Assembly: GCA_964244585.1 (NCBI GenBank)
Contig: CAXTJM010000002.1
Location: 62,001 to 126,000 of the forward strand
Direction of reading: 5' to 3'
DNA from: LMUY01 sp964244585
GTDB lineage: Bacteria > Pseudomonadota > Alphaproteobacteria > Acetobacterales > Acetobacteraceae
DNA: 64,000 bases
Part shown: in pieces, positions 25,124-34,122 of the stretch
Layout of the letters: each line of letters begins with the position of its first letter
Numbering within the stretch: position 1 is the first letter of the stretch
Made by a program: the position numbers and the translations under genes
The notes under the pieces: model-generated
Databases searched by the model: none
What the model was told of the DNA's origin: nothing
What the model saw: the letters and a program-made list of their open reading frames with translations, nothing else

Positions 25124-26616
25124 CACTGCGCTCCCCGCCGCTGGAGCACCGCTGGCACCGTCTTCGCCAGGATGGCGAGGTCGTGCCAGATGCTCCAGTT
25201 CTTGACGTACCAGGTGTCCAGTTGGACGCGCTGCACGTAGGACGTCTCGGTCCGGCCGCTCACCTGCCACAGCCCGGTCAGGCCGGGGCGTGCCTCGTAG
25301 TAGTACGCGATGTCGTCGCCGTAGCGCGGCACCTCGGCGCCGATGATCGGTCTGGGACCGACCAGGCTCATTTCCAGGCGGAGGACGTTGAACAGCTGCG
25401 GAAGCTCGTCCAGGCTCGTGGAGCGCAGGATCCGCCCGATCTTGGTGATCCTGGGATCATGCACCAGCTTGCACGTCTCCGCCCACTCGGCTGCGGCATC
25501 CGGATCCCGCGCCAGCAGGCCCAGGAGCGCGGCTTCGCTGTCCACCACCATGGAGCGGAACTTGAGGCAGCGGAACGGACGCCCGCCGGAACCGACCCGG
25601 GTGTGGCCGTAGAAGGCCGGGCCGCCATCGAGCTTGACCAGCAAGGTCAAGATCGCGAGCAGCGGTGCGAGCAGCACCAGGCCGACCGATGCGGCGGCGA
25701 CATCGAAGGCGAGCTTCGTGAGCCGCGCCAGCGGCTGGGCCAGGTTGTTGCGGAAGGTGAACATGACCGTGTCGTGGCTGAAGAAGGATGTCTGCTCGAA
25801 GCCAAGGACCGGAAGCCCTTCGAACTGCGGCATGACGGCGAAGGCCACACGATCCCTGACCAGCGACTCGATCGCCACCCGGGCCGGAGCCGTGCCGCCG
25901 TCGTACGAGAGGATCAGCAGGTCGGCGCCATGCTGGCGCATCAGGGCCCGCCAACGATAGCAGCCCGTCGCGTCCGTCGCCTGATCCGGGTTGATGACGG
26001 CAACGACTTCGTAGCCGAGCTGTGGCTCGGACTGCAGAGCCGCGATGGTCTGCGGCGCACCGGCCGGAGCGGAAACGACCATGGTCCTGATCTGCCACAG
26101 GCCGGCCGTGCGCAGCCGACCACGGACAAACTTGCGGCTGGCGAGCGCAAGGAGCGGGAAGGCCAGCCACGTCACGACCGGGATCGACTGGCTATACCCA
26201 TGATGCAGCAGGACACCGAGCGAGCTGCTCAGCAACAGGGCCGCGGCGCTCGCGAACAGGAGGTCCCGCAGCTCCGTCCAGAACGGGATACGCTTGTCAT
26301 AGTGGGAGTGTGACGCCAGGAACGCCAGCACTGCCAACGATGCCAGAACGAGCAGCGGGAGCGCGCCCTGGAGCAAGGACGGACCCATCGAGTGCCTTAG
26401 CGCGGCCCGATCCCAATCGTCAGACGCTATCGCCACCAGGATAGCGGCAGGGACGGCCAGGCAGAGCGCCAGAATGTCCGCCAGGAAGAGAGCCGACGAG
26501 AAGCGGAGCTGCGACTTGGCAGGCGGCGGCTTCCCAGCCGTCCAGCGATGGGCCGCAGCGGAGCGTGGCTCGGAGAAAGCCAGCTCGCGTGGTGGCGCTT
26601 GATCAACCAGAATCAT
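25123..26616 (-). CDS. Undecaprenyl-phosphate hexose-1-phosphate transferase (WbaP/WcaJ type)
   Basis: 497 residues. Four hydrophobic helices lie within residues about 40-160, then a CoA-binding-like middle domain and a fifth helix near 300. The catalytic C-terminal domain has KFRSMVVDSEAALLG, STSLDELPQLFNVLR, SLVGPRPIIGAEV and ARPGLTGLWQVSGR. These are hallmarks of polyprenyl-phosphate sugar-phosphate transferases, which start repeat-unit assembly on undecaprenyl phosphate. It is the first gene of the operon 26616 to 19326, and AAAGGA lies upstream of its ATG. A second enzyme of this type is encoded at 43560. Confidence 0.94.
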   Translation of the reverse strand: MILVDQAPPRELAFSEPRSAAAHRWTAGKPPPAKSQLRFSSALFLADILALCLAVPAAILVAIASDDWDRAALRHSMGPSLLQGALPLLVLASLAVLAFLASHSHYDKRIPFWTELRDLLFASAAALLLSSSLGVLLHHGYSQSIPVVTWLAFPLLALASRKFVRGRLRTAGLWQIRTMVVSAPAGAPQTIAALQSEPQLGYEVVAVINPDQATDATGCYRWRALMRQHGADLLILSYDGGTAPARVAIESLVRDRVAFAVMPQFEGLPVLGFEQTSFFSHDTVMFTFRNNLAQPLARLTKLAFDVAAASVGLVLLAPLLAILTLLVKLDGGPAFYGHTRVGSGGRPFRCLKFRSMVVDSEAALLGLLARDPDAAAEWAETCKLVHDPRITKIGRILRSTSLDELPQLFNVLRLEMSLVGPRPIIGAEVPRYGDDIAYYYEARPGLTGLWQVSGRTETSYVQRVQLDTWYVKNWSIWHDLAILAKTVPAVLQRRGAQ

Positions 26617-27074
26617 TGCTTAGGCCATCCTTTAGCAGTGCAAGAGCAGCCTAAGTGAACTGTCGTCATGGTAGATCCCCGAACCGATCCAGGCGCTCAA
26701 TGCCGGACGCGCAAACGCCCACGCTTCGAACCGCCCCGGCATGCCAGTGTTTTGGGGCCGGTAACTAGCGGCCGCTGCCCGTATGGCAATGGCATTGGAT
26801 AGGGGAACGAAAAGGAAAAGACACTACAGAAGGGTTATGCTTCGCAGATTGTGATTGAAATGTCTGCATGCAGCCTTTCGTTGTGCCAAACCGTACCAAG
26901 CGGCATCGTTGCGGGATTAGCCGGACGGATTCGGCGCGGACGTTTATAGCTGGTGATAACGATTGCGCGACGTGCGCCATGGCTTCGTCTTTTACGACAA
27001 AGGTTAAGCCACAAGAGAGTTCCACATGTTATCTACCTTATACAGTCAGTGGATTTGTCCGTGTCAACTAGTTC
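26617..27074. promoter_or_regulatory. Divergent control region between priming transferase and Crp/Fnr gene
   Basis: 458 bp with no gene. The operon starting at 26616 (minus) and the Crp/Fnr gene at 27075 (plus) read away from it, so it should hold both promoters. Stretches at 26800-26870 and 26940-27074 are AT-rich compared with the genes. I see no convincing Crp or Fnr palindrome (TGTGA-N6-TCACA or TTGAT-N4-ATCAA) and no RNA gene. Confidence 0.45.
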
Positions 27075-27890
27075 ATGAATTCGGGTGCTGTCGTTTACCA
27101 GACTGTCCAGAACAAGGTTTTGGCCAGTCTGCCGGGCGAAGAACTCCAGGTCATCTGGCCCTACCTGACCCAGGTTCGGCTGGTTCTTGGACAGGTCTTG
27201 ATTGAACATCATCACCAAACCGAGCACGTGTTCTTCGTGAAGGAAGGCATCGTCTCCCTTGTCGGTGGTGCGAGATGGATCAACCCGACGTTCGAGTTGG
27301 CGATGATCGGGCCGGAGGGTGTGGTAGGCTGCCAGGCCGTGCTTGGAACAGACACAGGGTCTTTCACGCTGGCGACGGTACAAAGTCCTGGCTTGGCGTT
27401 CCGGATGGCGACCCAGGATCTGAGGCGCCTGTTTTCCCAATGCCCGGTGTTGCACGCGCTCTGCATGAAGGCGACCGAGATGCTGCTGCACCAGATCATG
27501 CAGACCGCGGTGTTCGGGGCCAATTACAGGGTGCTGGAACGATGCGTCCGGTGGCTGCTGATGGCCCATGACCGGGTCGAAGGCAACGACCTCATGATCA
27601 CCCATGAAGGCATGTCGAATCTGCTTGGCGTAAGGCGGTCCGGCGTCACGGTCGTGGCCTCGGGATTGCAGGCGGCCAAGCTCATCCGTGTCGGCCGCGG
27701 TCGCATCACGATCCTGGACCGTGCCGGGCTGGAGCGGTTGGCCGGCGACAATGCGTGGACTGTCGACGTGTCGCCGGCTCCCCCCCAGCACTGGGCAAGG
27801 CGAACAGCCGACATGGTCGATCACGGCGTGCCGGGCTCCTTGACCCCGTCGGGCCTCGTCACCGCCGCCACGAGCAGGCCACCCCACTAG
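27075..27890 (+). CDS. Crp/Fnr family transcriptional regulator
   Basis: 271 residues. The effector domain spans residues about 15-140 (HVFFVKEGIVSLVGG, then MIGPEGVVGCQAVLG). A dimer helix and a helix-turn-helix follow (THEGMSNLLGVRRSGVTVVAS, about residues 176-195). It resembles the Crp/Fnr proteins that lack the Fnr Cys cluster. The ATG at 27075 has no strong ribosome-binding site. The gene is divergent from the large polysaccharide operon and is a likely direct regulator of it. The C-terminal tail after residue 235 is Pro-rich and probably disordered. Confidence 0.9.
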   Translation: MNSGAVVYQTVQNKVLASLPGEELQVIWPYLTQVRLVLGQVLIEHHHQTEHVFFVKEGIVSLVGGARWINPTFELAMIGPEGVVGCQAVLGTDTGSFTLATVQSPGLAFRMATQDLRRLFSQCPVLHALCMKATEMLLHQIMQTAVFGANYRVLERCVRWLLMAHDRVEGNDLMITHEGMSNLLGVRRSGVTVVASGLQAAKLIRVGRGRITILDRAGLERLAGDNAWTVDVSPAPPQHWARRTADMVDHGVPGSLTPSGLVTAATSRPPH

Positions 27891-28007
27891 CTAGGTCCCG
27901 CTGCCTGCGGACTGTAGAAGCGCATGGCGGCGCCGGGCGATAGAACCAGGCCGATAAGCGGCATGACCGCCCGCGTTCGTGTGCCGGGTGACCGGACCCA
28001 ATGCTGG

Positions 28008-28826
28008 TCAGCGTCGCCTGGTTCGGAACGTATTGAACTGCTTCATGCCTTCCGTCGTCCCGGCTTGAATGCGGTGGCCGGCATCGGCCACAGTGCTGCG
28101 CAGCGAACCCGGCGGGATCATAGCTGTCGGTAAGGGACTGGCCCCCACGGCCGCATCCCTCGCGTGACGGAAGGCGACCGCCTGGATCATCTGGCTGCGA
28201 AACTCGGCGGTCATAACATGGAAAGGGTCCACGTCGGGCTCAACGGAACGCGGCGATGCCGCCAATGCAATATGGCTGGTCAGCCCGTACGAGGCTGCGA
28301 GCGGCCAGATCGCCGCGACGCGACCGCCATATTCGGCTCCCCGCTCGGGTGTGGAGGAGTGGTAGGCCGCTACGGCGGCACTCCAATTCCCCGTCGTAGC
28401 CTTTAGCTGCCGTAGGAAGCTCGCGCCATAATAGACGTTCGTGACGGGATCGAATGCATTGTCGAGGCTGCTGAAGGCCGCAGGATGGTACATCAGGTTG
28501 ATCTGCATGCAGCCAACATCGATGGACTGGACACCGGATGCCTGCGCGACCTCGACGGCGGCGATCGCGTCGCGCTTGGTGTCGAAGAAGTGGCCGGTTC
28601 CTGCCACGTTGATCGTCCAGGGCCAGGACGACGCAACCCCGCTGCGCGGATCGGTCCGTCCGCTCTCGACCATGCCGATCGCCGACAACAAACGAGGGGG
28701 CAAGCCGGCGCCGTTTTCCACGACGAGCATGGCGGCCTCGCAAGCCGCGCCATCACCCTGCGGCGTCGCGGACAGGGCGGGGCTGGCCCAGGCTGCCATC
28801 GCAACCATGACGAGCGGCCGGATCAC
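28008..28826 (-). CDS. Lytic transglycosylase (SLT domain), secreted
   Basis: 272 residues. The N-terminus MIRPLVMVAMAAWASPALSA is a signal peptide. The SLT catalytic core follows: SAIGMVESGR (candidate catalytic Glu54), SWPWTINVAG, VGCMQINLMYHP and AVAAYHSSTPERGAEYGGRV. The enzyme should cleave the glycan strand of peptidoglycan. The GTG at 28826 overlaps the Sel1-gene stop (GTGA) and gives the complete signal peptide; ATG 28808 is the alternative. It is the last gene of the operon 31412 to 28008 and may open the cell wall locally for an envelope-spanning polysaccharide machine. Confidence 0.9.
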   Translation of the reverse strand: MIRPLVMVAMAAWASPALSATPQGDGAACEAAMLVVENGAGLPPRLLSAIGMVESGRTDPRSGVASSWPWTINVAGTGHFFDTKRDAIAAVEVAQASGVQSIDVGCMQINLMYHPAAFSSLDNAFDPVTNVYYGASFLRQLKATTGNWSAAVAAYHSSTPERGAEYGGRVAAIWPLAASYGLTSHIALAASPRSVEPDVDPFHVMTAEFRSQMIQAVAFRHARDAAVGASPLPTAMIPPGSLRSTVADAGHRIQAGTTEGMKQFNTFRTRRR

Positions 28827-29665
28827 TGCGCCGTTCTGCCCGTGATCTGGAACCGGCTCCACGGACTGGCAACGTATCGCTGGGCCTCCGGCGCAACGGT
28901 CGTCACCCGCCACGCATACTGGGCCGTCCCGGGCTCCAACGTCACCAGCGTCGCGGACTGGTCTACATACCGGGCGATCACGTTGTGGGCTCCCTCTGGT
29001 GCGAGAGCGAATACCTCCAGGAAGAAATGGACCGGCCCGGGCTGCGCCGGTACGAACCACACGAATGGGACAGGCTGGCCGCGATCCGGTATCGTCCCGT
29101 CCAAAGGCGTCGCGGGCAGCACCGCCTGGATGTCCGCCGTCTTCGGTCGAACCCGGGCAAGGGCGGCAGCCTTCTCGCCTGCCGCGACAAGGCCGTGCGC
29201 AGCCGCCAGCCTATACCAGCCGGCAGCCTGGTCGCTGTTTTGCGGTACGCCGTCGCCTGCCTCATAAAGCTGCGCGAGATCGTACTCCGCCCGGGCGTGG
29301 CCATACGCAGCCGCGCGCCCGTACCAGTCGGCCACCCGCGTCGCGTCACGTGGTCCGCAACGGCCCTGGTCGAGCATCACGGCGATGTCGAACGCCGCGG
29401 CAGGCACACCAGCGTCCCCGGCCCGGCGATACCACAGGCAAGCCTTTGCCGCATCCTGGCCTACCCCCTCGCCAAGGTCATAAGCCACGCCCAGCCCGAA
29501 TTCGGCGTCGGCGTCGCCCTTGGTGGCGGCTTCGGTCCAGATTGCGACGGCTTCGGCAGGCCGCCCATCCGTGTACGCTTGCCAGCCGCTATCCGGCCCG
29601 GCAGCGCCTAGCAGCGTCAGGCTTCCAAGGAGAAACGCCGTCCGGATACCGGCGATCAGCGCCAC
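28823..29665 (-). CDS. Sel1-repeat (SLR) protein
   Basis: 280 residues with an N-terminal signal-like helix (FLLGSLTLLGAAG) and about four Sel1-type repeats over residues 35-170. Examples are AEFGLGVAYDLGEGV, AAFDIAVMLDQG and AEYDLAQLYEAGDGV, each followed by an A-x-x-WYRxA helix. A beta-rich C-terminal region of about 110 residues follows, with no clear family. Sel1 repeats mediate protein-protein contacts, here probably in the periplasm. The GTG start overlaps the end of the OmpA-type gene by 10 bp, and its stop overlaps the lytic transglycosylase start. Confidence 0.85.
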   Translation of the reverse strand: MALIAGIRTAFLLGSLTLLGAAGPDSGWQAYTDGRPAEAVAIWTEAATKGDADAEFGLGVAYDLGEGVGQDAAKACLWYRRAGDAGVPAAAFDIAVMLDQGRCGPRDATRVADWYGRAAAYGHARAEYDLAQLYEAGDGVPQNSDQAAGWYRLAAAHGLVAAGEKAAALARVRPKTADIQAVLPATPLDGTIPDRGQPVPFVWFVPAQPGPVHFFLEVFALAPEGAHNVIARYVDQSATLVTLEPGTAQYAWRVTTVAPEAQRYVASPWSRFQITGRTAQ

Positions 29666-30162
29666 CGGATCTCGACGACACGGTTCCCGGGCTCGGCCAC
29701 GCCATCGGCCGTATGGATGGCGAGGTCGGTTTTGCCTTTCGCCAGAACCTGGAAGCGGTCCACCGGAATGCCCCGTGCGACCAGCGCCTTCAGGACAGCC
29801 TGGGCCCTCGCCTCGGAGATGGCCAAGTTGACGCTTCCCGTCCCTACGGAGTCCGTGCCGCCCGAAACGATCATGATCACCGGCTGCGCGTCCCGATACA
29901 GGCGGGATGCGTGGTCAAGCAGGGCTTCGTCCTGCGGCCTTATGGCCGTGCTGCCCGATTCGAAATGCAAGGCCAGGAAGTCGGGCGACGTGCTGGCCGG
30001 AATGGCAGGCGCCGTGTTCTCGAGCGCGAACTGGGTTGGCTTTGCAGTGTCGTGCCCTGCGTCGGCAGCGATCTGCCCCGGCAGGCCCTGCGCCCAGGCA
30101 GCGCCTCCAAGCGGGCAGATCATGGTCAGGAAGACGGAGCGAAGTACGATTTCTCGCCTCAT
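29656..30162 (-). CDS. OmpA-family peptidoglycan-binding protein
   Basis: 168 residues. A signal peptide (VFLTMICPLGGAAWAQG, cleavage near residue 25) is followed by a linker and an OmpA C-terminal domain from about residue 65. That domain shows LHFESGSTAIRPQDEALL, a central SGGTDSVGTGSVNLAISEAR (the diaminopimelate-contacting region) and GNRVVEIRW at the end. It should bind peptidoglycan in the periplasm. The ATG is preceded by AAGGTG. It lies 23 bp after the membrane ATPase gene in the same operon. Confidence 0.9.
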   Translation of the reverse strand: MRREIVLRSVFLTMICPLGGAAWAQGLPGQIAADAGHDTAKPTQFALENTAPAIPASTSPDFLALHFESGSTAIRPQDEALLDHASRLYRDAQPVIMIVSGGTDSVGTGSVNLAISEARAQAVLKALVARGIPVDRFQVLAKGKTDLAIHTADGVAEPGNRVVEIRWR

Positions 30163-30185
30163 GGGAACACCTTGATATGAAGTTG

Positions 30186-31412
30186 CTAGTCGGGTTCGGA
30201 CGGAACAGCCCTGATCGCCTCGAAAGATGCGGCGGCCAGTATTTCGGCGGTTCTCGGCGGCGTGGTATCGCCCCGTACGAACGGCGCCAACCGCACGGCG
30301 GCCGGCCCGATCCCAACGAGTCGAGCCAGCCGCTGGGCGGCAGCCGCGTCCTCGCTGAAGAAATACCGCAACTCGGTCGTGGACGGCGACGCCGGGACAA
30401 CGCGCGGAGCGGCCATGTCGTAGCCCTGACCCTGAAGCGCAAGCGCCAAGGCGGCGCTACGCGACTGTGCATCCGGGCCGCTGCCTGCCACCACCAGGAC
30501 GATATGCAATGGCGGTGCGACGGGAAGCGGGAAGACCACGGGTGCAACCGCGGGAGCCGGCGCGGGATGAGGCGGTACCGAAGCGGCGGGCACCGCTGCG
30601 GGCACCATGACGAACTGCTCAACGGGCTTGGAGGCCTCCACCAGCCGGGAGGCCGGAACAGCGACCAGCAGCAGCAAGCCAAGTGCCACGGGCCACGCAA
30701 CGATCCTGCTGGTGAACCGTGCTTGTCCAGCTGACGACGGCGCTACGCTCCGGACCGGAGCGACCGGAAGAGCATCCTCCTCATCAAGCTCCACGGCGCG
30801 CTCGACGTGACGCGGCTCGACCGTTGCGACGCCTTCAAGCCGGGCGATGAAGATGGCGAGCTTCATCATCGTGCACATGCGACCCGGCACGCCGGCCGAA
30901 TACCGGCCGATCACCGACATCGAACCGGGCGACAGCAGGGATGGGCGCTCGTTGTTGCGGCGAAGCAGGCCCGCTAGGAGAGGAGGTATGTCCCCGGACG
31001 GCACGGCTGGGATTTCGACGACCACCAGCCGTGGCGCCGTGGGCAGCTGCCTTTGGATCGACGGCAGCGCCGCCAGGACGCAAGGGCGCGAACGGGTTGT
31101 CAGATGGGACAGCGTCTCCGCATCGAGGAGGTGGGCGTCGTCCATCAATACGATGGACGATCGCGGCGGAAGCGGGTCGCCCGGCGTCAACAAGGCGACC
31201 GAAGCAGATGTCTGTCGCAATCCCTGGTAAAGCGATGCCAGGATGGCTGTCTTGCCGGCGCCGGCTCCCCCGGTCAAAACCATTCGCTCGCGGCGTCGAA
31301 GCGCGGATTGCATCCGCTCGACGACATCGGCGAAAACGGGCGACAGCAACGATCCGGAGTCCAGGGTCGGGGCGGGACGTGCCCCGAAACGGATGGAGTC
31401 CATGCCGAACAT
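30186..31412 (-). CDS. Membrane-anchored AAA ATPase (ExeA/XrtA-associated ATPase-like)
   Basis: About 408 residues. The cytoplasmic ATPase domain has Walker A LTGGAGAGKTAIL and Walker B SSIVLMDDAHLL. A single helix lies near residues 240-260 (AWPVALGLLLLVAVPA), then a Pro/Ala-rich stretch and a C-terminal periplasmic domain. The layout recalls ExeA/GspA and the ATPases found next to exopolysaccharide clusters. ATG 31412 is chosen; a TTG at 31448 would extend it by 12 residues, but the shared 14-bp motif (31440-31453) covers that start. It leads the OmpA, Sel1 and lytic transglycosylase operon, suggesting ATP-driven assembly of a wall-spanning complex. Confidence 0.85.
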   Translation of the reverse strand: MFGMDSIRFGARPAPTLDSGSLLSPVFADVVERMQSALRRRERMVLTGGAGAGKTAILASLYQGLRQTSASVALLTPGDPLPPRSSIVLMDDAHLLDAETLSHLTTRSRPCVLAALPSIQRQLPTAPRLVVVEIPAVPSGDIPPLLAGLLRRNNERPSLLSPGSMSVIGRYSAGVPGRMCTMMKLAIFIARLEGVATVEPRHVERAVELDEEDALPVAPVRSVAPSSAGQARFTSRIVAWPVALGLLLLVAVPASRLVEASKPVEQFVMVPAAVPAASVPPHPAPAPAVAPVVFPLPVAPPLHIVLVVAGSGPDAQSRSAALALALQGQGYDMAAPRVVPASPSTTELRYFFSEDAAAAQRLARLVGIGPAAVRLAPFVRGDTTPPRTAEILAAASFEAIRAVPSEPD

Positions 31413-31439
31413 GGGTCGGTTACTAGGCCGGCGCGGCAG

Positions 31440-31453
31440 TTCACTCAACTAAA
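31440..31453 (-). promoter_or_regulatory. 14-bp motif shared with the region upstream of the GH26 gene
   Basis: Minus-strand TTTAGTTGAGTGAA, 27 bp before the AAA ATPase start. It matches 12/14 bases of the motif at 12541-12554 in the same orientation and at nearly the same distance from its gene. It lies in the 113-bp AT-rich divergent region between the ATPase operon and the GT8-like gene. Confidence 0.3.
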
Positions 31454-31525
31454 GAGTCTGTCCGCTACCGTACGTCCCTAACACGAAACCTTGTAAACCT
31501 TTGAAGCATCGATAATCAACAAACC

Positions 31526-32602
31526 GTGTTGCAAAGGGACGGAGCTGTATTTGCAACAAATGCTGTTGTTCATGAGTATTTGCAGATGAGACAAGCCGGC
31601 TTCGTCTGGTCATGGTGCCTCGTCGCGCAGGACTTGGATGTTTCGGAGTTCCCAGCTATTTCAGACATTGCGCCGGACTTGAAGATACTTGTTGTCAGCG
31701 CGGTGGATTCTCGTTTTCTACCGTTGCTGAAAGGCCTGATGACATCGATCGCCTCGATACTCGATCGTCCGAATGTAAATCTGGCGTGCTTCGATATCGG
31801 CCTGGCGCCGGCAGACCGGGCTTGGCTGGCGTCAAGATGCGAAGCCATCGTGGCGCCTGGCATGCATTTCGGCCTGGACGCGGACTCTTATCCGGTGCCG
31901 CTGCGCTCCTTCCTTGCACGGCCGTTCCTCCCGCAATATTTCCCCGGCCACGACATCTATGTCTGGATCGACTCCGACGTGTGGCTGCAGGATCTGTCGG
32001 TGTTCGACAGGTACGTGGCGGGTGCGCAGCAATCCGGCCTGGCGGTGTCCCATGAATCCGAACGCGCTTACCGGCTACAGCCGTGGCTGTTCGGATGGAC
32101 GGCAAAGCATTTTTTGAAAGGCTACGGTCCGATGACGGGGGCAGCCTTGCTGGCGCGCCAGCACCTGAATGCAGGGTTCTTTGCCGGGGCTGCGGACGCG
32201 CCGCACTGGGCGGCCTGGGCGCAGCGCTACGAGGCAGCGATCCGGCACTCCGGTGCCTTGGTGCCCCATGATCAATTCGCGCTTGTCCAGGCTGTCCATA
32301 TGGGTGCCGAGCGGCGCACCGGCGGCTTGCACACCGCCATATTGGCGCCCGAGAACAACTGGATCTGCGATCGGGGTGTGCCGATGTGGAACGACGTCGA
32401 GGGGCTTTTCTGCAAGCCCTATGCGCCGTTCGAGCCGATCGGCGCGCTTCATCTTGCTGGGCCCGCAAAGGCAACCGCCTACGTGATTCGGCGTACCAAC
32501 GGTGGCACATTCAACAGCTTCATCAGTCATGGCGCGACGCCGGCCCATCCGGTCACGCGAGGACCTCTGCCCCCCATCGCGGCCGCGCCGCTACCCGTGT
32601 GA
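31526..32602 (+). CDS. Glycosyltransferase (GT8-like)
   Basis: Up to 358 residues. A GT-A-type fold is suggested by ILVVSAVDSRFLPLLKGL, by the metal-binding DxD in YVWIDSDVWLQD (Asp149/Asp151), by HLNAGFFAGAAD, and by ENNWICDRG with a following His. This order is that of GT8-like or related retaining transferases. The start is uncertain: GTG 31526 is the longest, ATG 31586 would remove 20 residues, and neither has a clear ribosome-binding site. It is divergent from the ATPase operon and isolated in its direction. It probably acts on the same polysaccharide. Confidence 0.75.
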   Translation: MLQRDGAVFATNAVVHEYLQMRQAGFVWSWCLVAQDLDVSEFPAISDIAPDLKILVVSAVDSRFLPLLKGLMTSIASILDRPNVNLACFDIGLAPADRAWLASRCEAIVAPGMHFGLDADSYPVPLRSFLARPFLPQYFPGHDIYVWIDSDVWLQDLSVFDRYVAGAQQSGLAVSHESERAYRLQPWLFGWTAKHFLKGYGPMTGAALLARQHLNAGFFAGAADAPHWAAWAQRYEAAIRHSGALVPHDQFALVQAVHMGAERRTGGLHTAILAPENNWICDRGVPMWNDVEGLFCKPYAPFEPIGALHLAGPAKATAYVIRRTNGGTFNSFISHGATPAHPVTRGPLPPIAAAPLPV

Positions 32603-32704
32603 GGCACGTGCCTCGACCATCCCATCGTGATGGCGATACGCAGCCGGGTACTTAGGCGAGACCGATCTGGCGATTCGGCCGTCGCACGCGGACTGCCCGA
32701 TCCC

Positions 32705-34036
32705 CTATACTGCGCCTGGCCGAAGAAGCCTTGCATCCGGCCCAGCCTCCTGCACGTGACTGAACGCCCGCTGCGAGCCAAGTACCTCGTTCATTCCGGC
32801 TTGCCGAACTGGCTCGGATCGTAGCCGCGCCATGCAGACGATCAGCGCGACGAGGAAGAGCACTGGCGGGAACTGCGCGTAGCTGCCGGTGAACAACATC
32901 ATGACGATGGCCGGCGGAGCGATTGCGCGCTGCAGCGGCGTGCGGTCGGCGATGACGAACAGGAGGATGTAGGCGGCCAGAGCTGGCACGCCGAATTCCA
33001 AGGCGATCTTGACCGGCGTGTTGACCGTATATTCATACGGCATGGCCAGCCGCTCGCTGGTGCCTGCACCCAGGCCCAGATACGGCACCATCGGAATGTG
33101 CTGCACGACATCCGACATGACCCAGAATGGCGTGACGAACCGCATGTGCCCGCTCGTGCCGGGGACGAAGACTTCCCCGGCCCGGCCATTCAACATCGTG
33201 GCAACGTCGGGTGACAGGAACAGCACCACGGCCAATACCAGCCCGAGCAGCGCCAACATCATCGCCGCCAGCATCAGCCCGCGCAGTCCCATGCTGGCGC
33301 CGGTCCCGAGCACGAACGCCGCCAGCATGATCCAGCCCGTGCCGGAAAAAGACAGCAGCAGTCCGGCGACGAACAAGCAGATGTAGCCGGCCTGGCGGAA
33401 CGCCAGCAGGTTGACGATAAGCCCCAGCGCCATGATTTGCGAGAATACCGATGGCTCGACCAGAAAGAAGCCGTTGGCCTTGAGCAGGCTACCGATGCCG
33501 GATTGGATTTCCACGTTGAAGCCGAACTCGATCAGGATCGCCGCAGGAAGGATCCCCGAAAACGAAAAGACCCTGATGCCGACCAGTTGGGCGAGGAACT
33601 GCAGGATACCCGCCGCTGCAACGAGGCCGAACAGGACGTTGACGCCGTGGAAGAAGACCCTCTCGTCCATCCTTTCGGTGAAGGTCAGCGTCAGAAAGCT
33701 CGTGAGTACCAGGTATTGGATGGCCGAAGGCATGCTTGGCACGACGCCATAGGCCGGTGGCCAGGCGGCATGGACAGCCACGCCGATGGCCACCCACATC
33801 ACCAGAAAGAGGTACAATGCCAGGCGCCGCCGATCCAGGCTCAGTGTCCCGCTTGCCAGCCCCCATGCACCAAGGCCGAGGCCGATCGGCCCGACGATAT
33901 TCATACCTTGCGCGTCGAACTGCAGGCCGAAGCGTTGCAGGAACAGGCAAGCGACCAGGATGCAGGTGAAGATGGCGTGCGCCGACAAGCCCCCGCGACC
34001 CCGCGCTCGTACGGGCTCTTGCGCTTGCTCGGTCAA
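32705..34036 (-). CDS. O-antigen polymerase/ligase-like (Wzy-type), paralogue of 18164-19564
   Basis: 443 residues with about 10-12 transmembrane helices. It shares with the protein at 18164 the strips LLLSFSGTGWI, VPGTSGHMRFVTPFWVMSD and PYEYTVNTPVKIALEFGVPA, as well as overall length to the ARLR motif. After that it has its own tail of about 35 residues. The start is a TTG at 34036 since no ATG precedes the first helix. It is convergent with the GT8-like gene. Two related polymerases in one locus could serve two polymers or two linkages. Confidence 0.85.
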   Translation of the reverse strand: MTEQAQEPVRARGRGGLSAHAIFTCILVACLFLQRFGLQFDAQGMNIVGPIGLGLGAWGLASGTLSLDRRRLALYLFLVMWVAIGVAVHAAWPPAYGVVPSMPSAIQYLVLTSFLTLTFTERMDERVFFHGVNVLFGLVAAAGILQFLAQLVGIRVFSFSGILPAAILIEFGFNVEIQSGIGSLLKANGFFLVEPSVFSQIMALGLIVNLLAFRQAGYICLFVAGLLLSFSGTGWIMLAAFVLGTGASMGLRGLMLAAMMLALLGLVLAVVLFLSPDVATMLNGRAGEVFVPGTSGHMRFVTPFWVMSDVVQHIPMVPYLGLGAGTSERLAMPYEYTVNTPVKIALEFGVPALAAYILLFVIADRTPLQRAIAPPAIVMMLFTGSYAQFPPVLFLVALIVCMARLRSEPVRQAGMNEVLGSQRAFSHVQEAGPDARLLRPGAV

Positions 34037-34122
34037 GGCAGACGGTTAACCATGCGCACGATTATATCTCCAATCTATCGAAATGGAATGGCGCATGGCG
34101 GTTCGACCGGCCAGGTTGCAGC

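Noticed and set aside
31501..31519. TTGA..TCAA arrangement before the GT8-like gene as an Fnr box
   Set aside because: Spacing is 11 bases instead of the 6 of TTGAT-N4-ATCAA and the inner bases are not symmetric.
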